A stretch of 64,000 nt of DNA from Eriocheir sinensis. Its lineage: Eukaryota; Arthropoda; Malacostraca; Decapoda; Varunidae. Where the stretch lies: positions 11,896,243 through 11,960,242 of the forward strand of contig NC_066518.1 in assembly GCF_024679095.1 (NCBI RefSeq), written 5' to 3'. Numbering within the stretch: position 1 is the stretch's first letter; every line of letters begins with the position of its first letter. Positions 12,541-26,310 of the stretch are shown in pieces. The notes under the pieces were generated by a model. The model was not told the origin of the DNA and did not search any database. It saw nothing but the letters and a program-made list of their open reading frames with translations. A program made the position numbers and the translations under genes.

Positions 12541-14038
12541 AAAGCACTTATGCGAAACCGACTATCCGACTTTAGGATCTTTGGAGATAGTATTTCTGAG
12601 AGCCGAAAGCGTCTGAGACAAAAGGTCTTATTACCGTGTATGGACGAAGCATCTGCATGTGGTGAAGACTTTATTCATTTATTAATTTATTCATCTATTT
12701 TTATACATTTCTTCATGGTATATCGAGAAAGGGTAAGTACAAGCACATCAAGTATCAAGGTGGGCAAAGAGCAAATTGTTATCCACGTTAGCCAAAAGAC
12801 AGTCACATGTTCTTATCAGCTGATTGACGACCCCAGATGATGACCACGTGGAGTATATCGTGCTGAGCTATCGCATTTCACTCCTTGAAGAGGGTCCAAA
12901 GGGAATGATTGGCTTAATATTCAGCCACTCCTTCCTGCTTTCTATAAAGTGTACCACCCGCTCGTTGACCCGACTTTCTGGCCAAGAGCCGCCCTTCGCT
13001 GGCTTCCTCGTCGCCACGCGGAACACGGTGTAGGGTCATGCGGACAGCACGAGGCTCTACTTGATTTCCCTGTCCCCAGCCTCAAACCTTTTATAGTAAT
13101 GCGCCTCCAACAACGACTTCTATTGCTACCCTAAAGCCATATTGCTGCAAATGTAAGGCCCTTTACACATCTTGTTAAATAACTGATGGTATCTAAGTCT
13201 ATTTATTATTTAGGTATCAATAGACTTAGGATGGTGTGATCGAATTATTCTTATACTGCAATCACGCAACATCCCTGGCCAAGGCACACCCACAGAAACA
13301 CACCATTTGCTGCTGGCGCGTATAGGTGGTATACACACCACACGTTGCATAGCAGCAGCCCCATCGTGACGAACGAGTTTCTCAACCATCGTCAATAATC
13401 AGGCAACGAAGCCCCTCTAAAAATAACTTGTGAGTATTTTATGGTACACCACATGACTCACAAACTTGCCTTTTTCCCATTGTAATTAGCCGTGAGAAAA
13501 TTACAGATGAGAGACAAAAAAGCTCACTGAGACAAGATAAATTATTACCAAATGACTGCAATCAAGGGAAAATTAAAGATACCTCCTGGAAATCTCAACA
13601 CCGTAGCGATACACAAGTAATTTTAGTAACTGTTAAGGCTAATGATGTTTAATTGTCCTCAGTCTAGGTATAAACTGGGGCGTGAGGAATGGAGGTGATG
13701 AAGGAAGGGAAACGAAAAAGAGGGCGAAGGGGAGAAATAGAAAAGAGGGGTGGTAAGAAACTGAGGATATACTAGGAAAGGGAAGAAGAGGCATATTTCC
13801 AACAACATAATTTTGCCCAACCAAAAGGCTATGGCAGTGCAGTTATATACTAAGACATTCCAGCCGCCTCCTGATTGCCTGCTTGTGCAACGGCGATCTC
13901 CTGACCCCATAAAACAAGAAATCGAGGACACGCTTGTTCATTCTCCAGGCTCAAGGGCGAGTTGTATCCCCGTCTCCTCAAGCCGCTCCTTACATGGCCT
14001 TCACTTGACCGGCTTCACGTTTTGTCACTCAACACCCT

Positions 14039-14084
<46 letters not shown>

Positions 14085-16183
14085 CACAACACAAGTCGCA
14101 AACTGTTATTTATGTCCTTATTTGGCCTTTTATCTAGCAGCTGTGTCGTGAAGCGGTTCTCCTTAACAATAAGAAGATGGCGATGCACTATGGACTTTTT
14201 ATGAACAGGAAAGGAAGCAGAAGTAAATATATCGATCAAATGTATAATCTTATATGTATTATACCCTGGGTACTCCTTTCGCATGAGTCACCTGTACTGC
14301 AAACACACGAGAAAAAATATGCGGGTCTATTATTCTGCCGTCATAGTTTAGTGCATCGGTTCCAAAACTATCTTAACGCAAAATTCCCTTCCATCTCACG
14401 TTTTTTTTTCTTCACTATTTATTATACTGTAGTCATAATAGCTACTATACAACCATATGATGTCATGCAAAATACTATACAGCCATGCACCTCACCAGTC
14501 ACCAGTTCTCACCCTTCGCCACGCCACAGTTGTACGGCGCATGCCAAAAACACACCAAAAGACTGGCTAAGGTACAAATCGAAAAACCTTCAAGTATTAC
14601 AAACATTACACTCATATGAAAAGCATTGGAAAGCTTAAAACGAAATCAGAATGAAATGATCTGAGATAAAATGTAAAATGTAAAATGTCAAAGTGAAGAA
14701 AAGGAAGGAGTTGGAGATACCCTCAAACGCTCACCCATGTGTCAGTGTGGGGGTCATGAAGTGTACAAGACATGTAAGGAGAAGTAAAGGAAGCCAATGG
14801 ACTTAGCTTTGTCTGCATGTGAGTTCAAACTAAGTCACTGTACTCTATAGGCCCAAATATAGTAATAGTGGCAGATGGCTTCAATCCTCCCCTATATCGC
14901 CTCATGTCCGGCGCATAACCAGAAATAAGACAAACAGGAAGCTACGCGTGGGTCCCTGTAAGCTACACCTTTATCGTGGAGATGGAGAGGCGCTGGGATA
15001 CACATCGTGGCCGCCCCTGCTGGCCGGCTCACCTTGACGACCCGCCTAGCTCCTTTCTGCTGCCTCATCTCCTACGCACGATGTATACACAGACATCATC
15101 CTCACTTCCTGGTGGTACTATTTCTTTGTCTGTCTGTCTGTCTGTCTATCAACAACAGTAATAATAACAATAATAATCATAGTACTAGCTAGCACTACTG
15201 TTACTATCTCTTCAGCGATAGGTTACGGTACTATTTTAGTGACGATAAGCTACTACCCGATAGGTTAAAGTGAAGATTTTAAAAGTTTAAGAAAACGCAG
15301 CGTGACAGGTGCTACGGCTGAGGACGGAGTTTTCCTGATTAAGGCAGCAATATTATGTGCTTCCCCCACTAAAAATAAATAAAAAATAAACATAGTCCTT
15401 GAGATCCCCAGAACAAGGCCAGCATAAGTACTGCATTATAATAAAGCAACACACAGCCTACCGTTAGTACCTCCTGGCCAGCAACCTTTCGTCTTCATAT
15501 CAGGTGTTCATGCAAAACAGATCAGCGCGGGAGGCTTACCGATCCAGTCGCCAGCCTTCACGTACTCCCGCGGCACCACACGGCGACAACCTTGAGAAGT
15601 GAGGCAGAGACGCATGCGTGTTGCCGTGAGGAACAGTTATAACAGACCACGCAAGTATTATTAACAGCCACTTTGAAAAAAAAAAAGAAAGCGCACGTAT
15701 ACTTATAGGTGGAAAAGGTAAACAAGCATGAATTCAGCTCTCCCCTGCTCGGGATGTTTAAGCCATGTTCTCAACAATGGAGTAAGGAAATTCGAAAGGG
15801 GTTTTAAAGTGAGAGGAGTGATGCTTACGATAAACAAACACTGATTTGTTAGTGAAGTTGCGGCTAAGGGTACATAAGTCAGCCCCGTTGTTGGTTCACG
15901 CTCCTTGAGAAGTGTCAGATGCACAGAAGTTGGGGGCCATGACCGGAGTTGCTATGAAGGAGTATGACTCCTCGTGTTATCTTCTGATGTCAAGTTCAGT
16001 TCTCCAGTGCTTCGGGTCGTGTGGTATTTTGCTTTACTAGCTCTCTTTTGCCTCTGATGCCATGAAGGTGCAACGAACTCTATTTTCTTCCGTAATATCA
16101 TACCGTGATATCAGAGGGCACGACTCTTCATCACGGTCACTATAGCGTGACTCATTAAGGCCCTCGCCCATCGGACTTGCCAA

Positions 16184-16349
16184 GGGCCGTATTACAAGTC
16201 CAAGCCGAGAAGTTTCGGGTCCCGACAGAGTTATTCATCCCGAACTCTGTATGGACCCGAAGCTTCTTGGATTGGACTTGTAGTACGGTCTCTAAACCGC
16301 CCTTTGTAGGGACCCGAAACTTCTCGGGTTTGACTTGTAATACGGCCCC
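16184..16349. mobile_element. Three-armed fold-back MITE
   Basis: The ends are a perfect 17-bp inverted repeat, GGGCCGTATTACAAGTC. Arm 1 (16184-16228) pairs with arm 2 (16248-16290) and also with arm 3 (16309-16349). All arms carry GGGACCCGAAG/A, CTTCTCGG and ACTTGTA blocks. CAA flanks both ends and may be a target duplication. No coding capacity. Confidence 0.75.
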
Positions 16350-16751
16350 AAGTTGATCATGTGTTCACTGGGTGTTGTGGACAGTCTCTTCCTCCTTCAG
16401 AGCGGGCTGGCCTTTTCGTCTATAACATATTAAGTGGCAGGAACGATAATTTAATGCTATACGTGTATTGTTAACCTAAATAAATATATGACCGATATTC
16501 AACGCCGTACTGCATCACCGAGGGAGAGAATATGTAATCAAAATGAATAAATAAATAAATAAATAAACAGATAAATATATTATTACTTGGTGCCATGCGT
16601 CCTTTGCATGAAGTTATTTACACATCAAAACGTATTTCCTGTCTATGGAATAAGCAAAAGCATTGGATGTTTAGCAATATGAATTGGGGAAAATATGTAG
16701 TGCATACGGAACATGAAAAAATAAAATATATACGTAGTACCCAAGTTTAAA

Positions 16752-16795
<44 letters not shown>

Positions 16796-17439
16796 GTGTG
16801 TGTGTGTGTGTCCCGGATGCAATCATTAGGGCAGCAGCAGCTACGAGTGGCCGTAAAAATATACAGTCCCCGCCACAGGCTGAGCACTGCACTTTGGCTC
16901 CTCGGCCGATGGTAGCCGAGGGTCCCCTCCCTGCGAGGTAGCCCCATTCAAGGCACACGAAGCACCAAGTCATCCATCACCTAGACTTACAACGTTCACG
17001 ACATATCCTAGCGCCCTTGCACACCGACAACGATAATAGCAATGTCATAGCAAATACCCTTAAACACCTTCCATTTGCCATTATCTCTGCCGCGAATCTA
17101 CTGAATATCATCATGACGCCTTGAACAGTTAAACATTTGAATGTGCCAATTAAGGAAACAACTTTCGTACAGCCTTCTGCTTTTCTTCTGCAGTCCACGA
17201 TTGCGGTAGTGGAGCCTGGCGGGGACTCGGGGAGCGCTAAATGGCAACAGCGCCTATCGGCCTTGGGGTGGCGTAAACACTGCAGGGTCCCGTCAGTACT
17301 GCTTTGTATAGTACGTCACTGCAGCTCGTTTATGACGTGTGCAAGATTAAGATTATTGGCAAAGGACGATGTGATTGTCTTTCAGCATCACTTGTCCTGT
17401 AGCGGGTGCATTTCCTAGTAAGGATATGGTAGTCCCCTT

Positions 17440-17441
<2 letters not shown>

Positions 17442-17524
<83 letters not shown>

Positions 17525-17525
17525 G
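17442..17525. repeat. (CT)n(CA)n microsatellite
   Basis: CT over about 65 bases followed by CA. Smaller relatives are at 14040-14082 (CT), 16755-16812 (CT then GT), 22726-22770 and 22846-22892 (CT). Confidence 0.9.
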
Positions 17526-17829
17526 GCATTGTTTTTCATTATTACTGACACAATTCTCCTGACATTAATTCAGAAAATGTAACTATTTATGATTTTGCAC
17601 TTCATGGGATTCAGCAACCTTCCCTCTGATTTTTTTTTTTTTACTTCTTTTGTATCTCAAATATTATCAGCAGAGTTCTTGCGGCCACAACGAGCCATGT
17701 TCCATTACAGGAGCGTAAGGATGGAGGAAAAGAGTCACCTATGTAAATGTGCAGGGCAAACGAAATAATAGAGGCTAGTTTCTCTCTCCGCCGCTTTCAA
17801 CTCCCCCAGCATGAAATAGTAATAAACTA

Positions 17830-17830
<1 letters not shown>

Positions 17831-17912
<82 letters not shown>
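17831..17912. repeat. (AT)n, 82 bases
   Basis: A perfect AT dinucleotide tract. Similar tracts occur at 20924-21008 and 30891-30955. Confidence 0.95.
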
Positions 17913-17915
<3 letters not shown>

Positions 17916-19012
17916 AGAACGCTAAAAACAAGACTGCCTCCCGCTGGCTGGGGGGTGGGCAGCAAAAACAGTGTTGCTATAATTTGACATACAAAAGAAA
18001 TATTACCTAATTGTAGATTTTATTTAAATACACTAGATGACATTTACAGAAAAGGTGAGGAATCAAGACACTGGTCCCATCCGTAACGGCATAAATAAGG
18101 AAATAGATTAGCCTTAGGTGAGCGGCAGAAAAAAGGGCAAGATTACAGAGTGCCCGTGCCCTAGTCGGCACCTGCCCAGCTAGTGTTGCCATCTTTAACA
18201 CAATAACAAGGAACAGAACCGGGAAATGAATATTCTCTGATATTGAATGATGTCGGTTCATTTGATCTCGCTTCACAATTGCCCATGACGCTGTCCGACA
18301 GTTTCAGCGGAGGTGGTGAGGCTGTACGCTGCTCACTCAGATCGTGTGGCTGCAAATGTCAAATGCCAATTATCGGGTTCTGTGGGAAGGGCACAGGGGG
18401 AGGCACAGTGTGGGGCGGGGAGGGACAGGGCCCGGGGGCAGTGCAGGATGGTGTCAACCCACGTGGTGCGCCACATGGCTCAGGAGGACAGGTTTGTTTA
18501 AGGCTTAAGCTGTGCTGCGCTCCTTCATACGCTTACATGCTAGGGGAAGAGTGTGATTGCTGATGCTAAGGATTATTCTAAATGTTGTTTGGGATTAACT
18601 TTGACAAGCGCATTCTTCGTCAAAAGTAAACATGAACGTGAAGTAAAAAAAAATCCGAAGCCAAACGGCCCGCTCAGCTTAGATGAAGAGATCGCATGGC
18701 CAGTGCCACTGACACTGTATAGGTGCCACGGTCGGCCTGGGCACGGCGAGGGAGCCAGACAGGGCAATCCTCGCCCCGGGCCAAACACGGCGCACACCCC
18801 ACGCTACGCCAATCCCAGCCCGAGAGACGCAAAAACATACCAATAGCAAGATGCAGACTTATCCCGCGAACCAATGAGAGTAGGGAACCATCACGCCACC
18901 CTCATTCACCACGCGGCCGGCTGACCTTGGATCGCCACAAGGCCGCCACACACTGCTGCACGATGCCACCCAACGCCTCGACCAGGAGACCCACTACTCA
19001 GGAAAAATAAAT

Positions 19013-19053
<41 letters not shown>

Positions 19054-19183
19054 AGTTTTTTAGCTCTTTTACCACAAATTTCAGTACATATACAAAACAA
19101 TTTTATCTGCTATTATCTCTAATATAACAAAACATAACGTAGTATTAAATATAAAAACATTAATGGTTTGTAATTTTTTTTCG

Positions 19184-19219
<36 letters not shown>

Positions 19220-20920
19220 CCGGTGCTCCAAGTAAAAACAGAAAAGTGTGAATTCTGAAACTTGGCCTGAAAAACAATGAAATAAGATAACAATTAACGT
19301 TTCTGTAGAGTACAAGGCCCGCTGTCTCACGCTTCCTTATTGGGTTATGTGGCATCAGAGGCGGGACGGACAGAAGGAAGCCTTGCCAGTTCCCTCTGTT
19401 ACGTAACACCCTACGCCTCCCTGCTGCGTATGGCCCTTGGAAAGTGACGCCCTCCTCGACTAGCACGCTGGCGCAGGACCGATGCCACCTTGCTGAATGT
19501 TTACTGTATAATTATCATAACCAGTGGCGTCAGATAGTATATAAAGTGAAGGGGGTGGTTTAGAAATGCATTGGGTTTTAGTGTACTTATTTCTGAGTCA
19601 TGAGGGATTGATAGGAATGTACTAACCGGAAAAACTTAAAGCTGCCAAGTCGGAAAGATTATAATCAGCCGCACGCGTGTCTCAGAGGCCCCGAGCCCCC
19701 CCCCCTTTGCCCCCACCTCACCCACACACCCACACACACACCGAGCCCCCAACTTCATACCTTCGCCCCAAGCTCATGACCTCCACACCAACCCGAAACC
19801 TCCACCTTAAACCCCCAACTTCCACCCCAAACATCCAACCTCAAGTCCTCAACCCCCAGCCACCAATCTCAGCCCCCAACAACCGACCCCTACCGCTTGT
19901 CACCCAATCATTAACCCCTAATCCCCCAATCATTAACCCCTAATCCCCAAATCATCAACCCCTAATCCCCCAATCATCAACCCCCCAATATCCACCTCAT
20001 CCCCTTCCTAGCCCTCCAATCTATAACCACACTCCAACTCCAACACCTTCCCTAACCCTAAAACCCCATCCAATCCCTCTACTTACCACACTTCTCCCAC
20101 CCCACTCCCAAACCCCTCCACCCTCACCCCCTCCGTTGTTGACCTCCTTACACTCCCAATCCTCCCAAGCTCTTCTCTGCCATCCTCATTTTGTGCCATA
20201 ACCAAGGAGACAAAAGGTATAAGGTTCCCCTGGGTCGCAATAATGGTTAGGGAAGCAATGACCCGCCACCCCCTTTGCTTTATCATTATACATTCACTTA
20301 TTTTATTCAATCCCGATAGTCAGATTTCCAGAACGGATGAGCGATAAGGAACCTTAAGTAGCGTGACGTCACTGTCACTTTCAAGCGTCACCTGTGTGTG
20401 GTGTGTGTGCTAGCTGAGTGGGTCGAGGGGGCGCGGCCCTGATCTCGCTCGCTTATTGGTGGAGGCCGGGCGTCCGAGGTGGTGGCGTGATGTCTTGTGG
20501 AGAAACCTACGTACAAGGCATCACTCGTTCCTGCCCTTTCTCCTGTTTCCCTCACATCCTGCATGCCATGCTCAAACTTCACGCATTTATACACAATTAC
20601 CACTTGCAATGCGTTTCCTAATGCAAAGGCAGCTTTATCCTCTTAATATCGATGTTTCGTCCGATAAATAGATAAGAAAAAAAAATAGTACCTCTTTACT
20701 ATGCATATCAACGCCCCCTCCCCTCTCTAAGTATGCATATCTATCTCTCTATCTCCAAAGTATGTGCTAAGTATATATTCAAACCAAGCACTGCCAGTGA
20801 CGTCATTAGATAAGAAAAGCACATTGGGCATTATTTGATAAGGCGTGAAAATTAACATCAGATAAGAATTACGTACCAAAATTAATCATCCACAAGTGAC
20901 AGTAGCTGAAATAACGTTTT

Positions 20921-20923
<3 letters not shown>
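17913..20923. other. Intergenic; CpG-rich patches but no gene recognised
   Basis: CA tracts occur at 19019-19050 and 19187-19219. GC-rich patches at 18370-18500 and 18700-18980 have open frames without domain features. The patch at 20360-20480 has TGACGTCA and an inverted CCAAT box but no downstream exon was found. Confidence 0.4.
19900..20000. repeat. C-rich 22-bp minisatellite in a longer C-rich tract
   Basis: CCAATCAT(T/C)AACCCCTAATC repeats four times. The surrounding 19690-20125 is strongly C-rich, G-poor and degenerate, with (CA) and (C) runs. It shows no coding structure. Confidence 0.7.

Positions 20924-21008
<85 letters not shown>
20924..21008. repeat. (AT)n, 85 bases
   Basis: A perfect AT tract in AT-rich intergenic DNA. 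Confidence 0.95.
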
Positions 21009-21011
<3 letters not shown>

Positions 21012-22722
21012 TAAAGTATTTAGTACAAAGATCGAGAACAATGTAATAATGATGCATACATGATGACGTCTATTAGTCAACCGGCACTGACAGGATTTAC
21101 GACGCTTATGAATGGGGCTGCCAGGAACATGAAGGGTGGCAAGGGCGGGAAACAGGTTGGGGTGGCAGCTCTGTGTGTCACCGGGAAGCGTCAGGTGTGT
21201 GCTTGTGAGGTAGCTGTAGCATTTGCGGCAATGTTCAGGCAGACGTGGGCCAGACAGGCAACGTTTGTAGCTATCATGTTTCTTAAGTGTATGACTGAAA
21301 ATAGTAAACGAATGAAAACTTCCTCGCCTTATTAACTTGCTTCTGTTTATCTGAAGTTCCATTTCCTGATACTAAGTAAAAACAACTTTTATTCTTTTAC
21401 TTTTACCTTTTTTTTTCACTTTTTGATGCGTGAAGAAACGAAATGGCTGGCTTTCGAGTGGAAGGAAAACAAAACAAAACAAACATGAAGCGTCAGTACG
21501 TTCTCAGTTACGCAATACCGTTCCTTCCCGCCGAAAATGTGTTGCGTAACCCGTCGGGAAGCCGCGAGCCGAGCAGACGGGCAGTGACCAGCAAGGGGCG
21601 GGGCGGTGCCGGTGCCGTCAATAGGGTTATGTAAGGGAAGGTGTACACTGAATTGCCTTTGTTTTGTTTTGTTTTCCCTACCTAACAATCCACTTAGGCT
21701 CTATCATATTTTCCTTGACTAACAATATACCTTATTGCATTTTTTAACTAAACGTAAACATTCTTAAGTTGTTTTTTTTGTTTACGTCCAACAAATATTA
21801 TATTATCTAGGCCGTTTGCTTTTTATGGGTGAGGGAAGAGTGGTGGATGTGTCCCCTTTCAACATGACCCAGGTGTAGGCTACATAACATTCAGGCCATA
21901 CACGTAAACACCTGCGGGCTATTCACCCATACAAATGAATAGGGGAATCTTATCAGGAAGAAAAAACCTCTGATCAGAAGTGTGTTATGCCACGCTGCTC
22001 AACGAGAGTGAAGGTGCCGTCACGGCAATCCAACAGAAAGAAAAGTAAAAGGCAAGCAGTTCCGCGTCGTGTGCAATAATGGTGTACGCCGCTTCAACAC
22101 ACACACACACACACACACACGAGCTTGCAAAAGTGTGACGCAGTGGTGTATATTTGAGCCTAGTCATACACACACACCTTTCAGCATTTGTCCCTCATCC
22201 TTGGCTGGCAGCTCTTATGCCACGTTTGGGGGTGAGGGGGAGGCTATGGCCTTCACTTCCATTGGTTGACAGGAGATACTACGGTTGGAAATGCGCCACC
22301 AGCCAGCAGGAATTTGTCCCCCTATAGTAAGCATGATGAGGCCTTGGGGTATAGCGAGAATCAAAAGTGTGTATAGATATAGAAGTGCGTATAGTTGTAT
22401 GTGGAGAAGAGTGAATAGTTATAGGAGAAGAGTGTATATAGTATTTATAGGAGAGTGTGTATATTCAGAGGAGAAGAGCGTGTATATATTGCTATAGGAG
22501 TGTGAATAATGATAGGAAGATTGTGTATAGCTTTAGGAGGAGACGGGAGTGTGTGGTTAAGAATCCCGTGTGTAAACTATCAGCTGCGTGTGAGGGCATG
22601 TGTAGGGAGGGGCTTAAGAGGAGGAAGATGTGATTCCTACAAGCACATGGTTCCGCTCGTGCTCCCAGATGCGCCTTATTTGTGTATCTTGTAAACATAT
22701 CCCCCCTAATCCCAACTCGTCA

Positions 22723-22771
<49 letters not shown>

Positions 22772-22843
22772 TTTCTTGCTCACTGCGCATCACACTCATG
22801 ACGCAATAAGTAACTGTCAGTTGTTTACCTTGAACCTCATGGC

Positions 22844-22895
<52 letters not shown>

Positions 22896-23040
22896 ATTGC
22901 GCAAAAGCCTAAGTTGTGATTCTAGTCTTGCTGGTCAAGCGTTCGAGACGCAAATGACGTCTCCTTGAAATCTAGGAATATAGGTTTGTTGGCTTGATGG
23001 TCTCGGCTGTTTACTTCATTTCGTCACTCCTTTCACCTCA

Positions 23041-23375
23041 ATCAACTCTATTAGGTCAGTATTTTCGAACTTTCGTGTTAAATCATTCAACAAACTTTTT
23101 TTCCACTTTCACGATTGATCTTGTAACCATTCGTAAGACCATGTGAACATAAGGAGTTTGCAAGCGTCATTCCTACCTCCTCAATCAACTCCATTAGGTC
23201 AGTATTTTCGAACTTTCGTGTTAAATCATTCAACTAACTTATTTTCCACTTTCACGATTGATCTTGTAACCATTCGTAAGATCATGAGAACGTAAGGAGT
23301 CTGTAAGCGTCGTTCCTACCTCCTCAGTCAACTCCATCAGCTCAGTATTTTCAGACTTTCGTGTTGAATCACTAG
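23041..23375. repeat. 143-bp tandem repeat, about 2.4 copies
   Basis: TCAACTC(T/C)ATTAGGTCAG, GTATTTTCGAACTTTCGTG and CGATTGATCTTGTAACCATT recur with starts at 23041, 23184 and 23327. No ORF. Confidence 0.85.
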
Positions 23376-24975
23376 TTTTGCACCTGCCAGATTGCTCTCA
23401 TTATCCCAAGCACACAAAAGAGGGAGTAAAGGTTATCAGAATTAGAACTGAGTCTTGAGTGTTATGATGTGGCCTAGGGCTATCGCAGTCACTTAAGAGT
23501 AGAAACTAGACAAACAAGTGTTTTTTTGTGTGTGTTTATTATTTTCCTTGCCCTGCACACAAACATGTAGATAAGCAAAAACTGAGCCTTTTGTCACGGT
23601 GATAAGAGTGAGTGGCTCGAGGTGTGTGTGTGTGTGTGTCCTGGATAGTTAGCTGTAGTAGTAGATCATCTATACATAAAAAAAAATAGAAAAGAACAGA
23701 TAAAGACCTAGAGACAACACAAGATGGACAGAAACAGATAAGACTAGTACACACAAGCACAATGACACCCGTAGGACACTGGACACGTACACTAACACTG
23801 GACATGTACTGGACAGAGAAAACACATCATAAGAAGCCAACCAGACACACGCCACACCCACGGCCACACCCAAGGCCTCACCTGAGACCTACGACAAAAT
23901 GAACTTTTCGCGACAAAACAGTAAATCTCATCACATGCTCTTCCCTTCTTCGCGGCTCGTTTAAAGTAGCTTCATTCTACGTTGTTGGGTATGCGTGAGT
24001 CAACACGTCAGATATTTATAGGCTGGGAAGCAGGTTAGGAGACGGGTAGTAGTGCCAAGCTAAATATGAGAGTAGTACACACACATACCTAAGGAGACGT
24101 TCATTATTTCAAAGGTCATCGGTTGGGCACTCCTTTCCTACCCTAATACAGCTGCCGCCCACACGTTATTGACCCAGGCCGCTCCTACCCTTGCTGCATG
24201 CCCTTCCCCTTGCAACGGACGCATCCCATATCGCTGCATCATCCTCCCATCGCCTCTTCCTACGCATTTTCTCCTCTCTGCCTACGCGCGTGGCTGAGCT
24301 CCTTGCAATACTACTACGCTGCCAAGTCTTACCTGGTTGCATAATTCCTCTCATTGTTTTTCATTTGCCCCCCTGCTGGTCGTGTTATTGCTGTCCTCTG
24401 CTCGTCTTTTGTTGTCTTAAATTGCTGCTCATAACCGTAATCCTAACATGTTCTCACTACCGCCTTTTGATGTCCCTCCTATATTCACAGCTTCCCTTAC
24501 CATGTCATTCTTGTTCTCTGTGTACACGTCTTTTGTTGCTTCGAATTACTTCTTATAAATACCCGTCACCATGCCATCCCAACATATCCTTACTACCGCC
24601 TTCCCATGTTTACCCAAACGGTGCACAGCTTCCCTGACCACGCTGCCGACGCCACCAGTCTGTTAGCACTTCCGCCTTACACACCCGCCAATGCCACCAG
24701 TTTAGCATCCTCGCTCCGCCTACAACATCGACGTCCATCACACGCATCATGCACCCTACATCGCCCTGACCAGCAAAAACCTTCGTGACCGTGCGTACCT
24801 GACTTGCGGAATTATTATCAGATGTACGAGTGAGGGTTAGAGGGTTGGGCTATTTTTTTCCCCCTGCACACACACTCGGAACGTCCTCCCAACCATATAC
24901 ATCACAATTTTTTTTTTATGTTAATTTGTAAAGTGGAGACGGAAGCTGTAGGAACACCATATAGTTAGGGATGCT

Positions 24976-25110
24976 TTTTTTTTTTTTACAACAAAGGAGA
25001 CAGCTCAAGGACAGAAAAAAAGTAAACAATTATAAAAAAAAGCCCGCTACTCGCTGCTCCCAAAAAGAATCCAAAGAGGTGGCCGAAAGAGAGGTCGAGG
25101 TGTGTTGTAA
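24976..25110 (-). mobile_element. Poly(A) retroposon fragment, family P, copy 1
   Basis: Read on the minus strand the family ends in CCTTGAGCTGCTTCCTTTGCTGT plus a poly(A); this copy has close variants. Upstream comes AGCGGGCTTTTTT, and CCTCTCTTTCGGCCACCTCT further 5'. The constant A-tailed end with variable 5' ends suggests a non-LTR-mobilised element. Confidence 0.6.
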
Positions 25111-25737
25111 GTTATCATATGTAGCTTTTGAGGCATACTTATCAGATCAGGGCAGATAATCGACACTACGAACGGTATTATGCGTCTCACTCTGTCTTCA
25201 ATGGTGGTGGCAATGCATCCTTTGTTAGAGGATCACAACCGCCCTCTCACGCAGCCCTGAATCCCTATCCCAGTCACCCTCAAGGCTGTCTGAGTGCGGG
25301 CTAAAGGACTGTGTAAGTGTACCGAGGAGAGGGAATGAAAGGGGGAGAGAGGGGCGTGTGGGCTACTGGGGATTGCATATTATTTTCTAATCGTCCGTTA
25401 TGGCCTACAGCGATAAGCCACCTGCACCGTAAACACCACAACAGGTAAACAAAGGTGATAGTGAGTGACAGACGTAACCTTGAAGGCCTCTTTGGTACAG
25501 GAAGAAGGTTGTTGTCGTCTCTCTCTCTCTCTCTCTCTCAATGCAAGGGAGATCAGTGCCTCTACTGCCCAACACATCCTCAAGCTCTCATACTCCTACA
25601 CAACACACCCTAATCCAGTTATATATATATATACCAGTACTAACATAAAACCCACACACCTTACCCACATCCACCACATATCACCACCACCACTACTACT
25701 ACTACTGCTACTACACATCCTGCCCACCACCACTTTT

Positions 25738-25825
25738 ATTTTTTTATATTTTTTAGTAAAGGAAGCAGCTCAAGGGAAAAAAAAGTGAAAAAAACGCTAA
25801 TCACTGCCCCTATATAAGTGTTTAG
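25738..25825 (-). mobile_element. Family P retroposon fragment, copy 2
   Basis: It contains AAAGGAAGCAGCTCAAGGG, CGCTAATCACTGCCCCTAT and a poly(T) on the + strand. It is shorter at the 5' end than copy 1. Confidence 0.6.
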
Positions 25826-26310
25826 TGTATAAAAGTGTATGCATCCCACCAACCACCACTAATGCTGCATATCCCACTTATACCACAACCACCACCATCT
25901 CTACCCAATATCCTTACCATCCCTTACATTGATCCACGTATAACCCACAAACTACGGTATCTCTACCTCCCTTACTATCATACACCCCCATCACCGCTAC
26001 TGCTGCCTACATATCCCACCGCTACACATCCCTACCATCATCACCAATGCTCTACATCCCACTTGCTCATCACCACAACCACCAATTTCAACACCACCTA
26101 AAGGACAGACAAACTACAGCCAACCAGACGACCAGCAGCATCATATTCCCACCACAGACACTTAAACGATCTCAGGGCAAGGTCATCCACTCTTATCATT
26201 CATCATCTCATCCTGTCATCCATTTGCGACATCCTTTCATATCTCTCACACTACTCAGGGACAGGGCGAAAAGAGCTCATGTTGGTGGACTGCAATGCTA
26301 GTAACTCCAT

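Larger units (their letters stand above)
8951..16183. other. Intergenic, no gene recognised apart from listed repeats
   Basis: Open frames of up to about 150 codons (for example 14177-14638) show no domain, no splice partner and no compositional shift. Two TGACCT half sites spaced by three bases lie near 9468. TGACGTCA occurs at 12104. Confidence 0.5.

Noticed and set aside
14177..14638. 153-codon open frame
   Set aside because: No domain, no codon-usage signal, no splice partner. Composition matches surrounding AT-rich DNA.
18243..18563. 106-codon GC-rich frame with Cys residues
   Set aside because: A second frame (18313-18501) is open over the same bases and nothing recognisable is encoded. 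Not enough for a gene call.
19905..20000. Interstitial telomere-like CCTAA repeats
   Set aside because: The unit is a 22-bp CCAATCATTAACCCCTAATC-type repeat, not a pentamer array, and sits in a general C-rich low-complexity region.
24191..24637. 148-codon Leu/Cys/Ser-rich frame
   Set aside because: C/T-biased DNA with no Kozak context, domain or exon neighbours.
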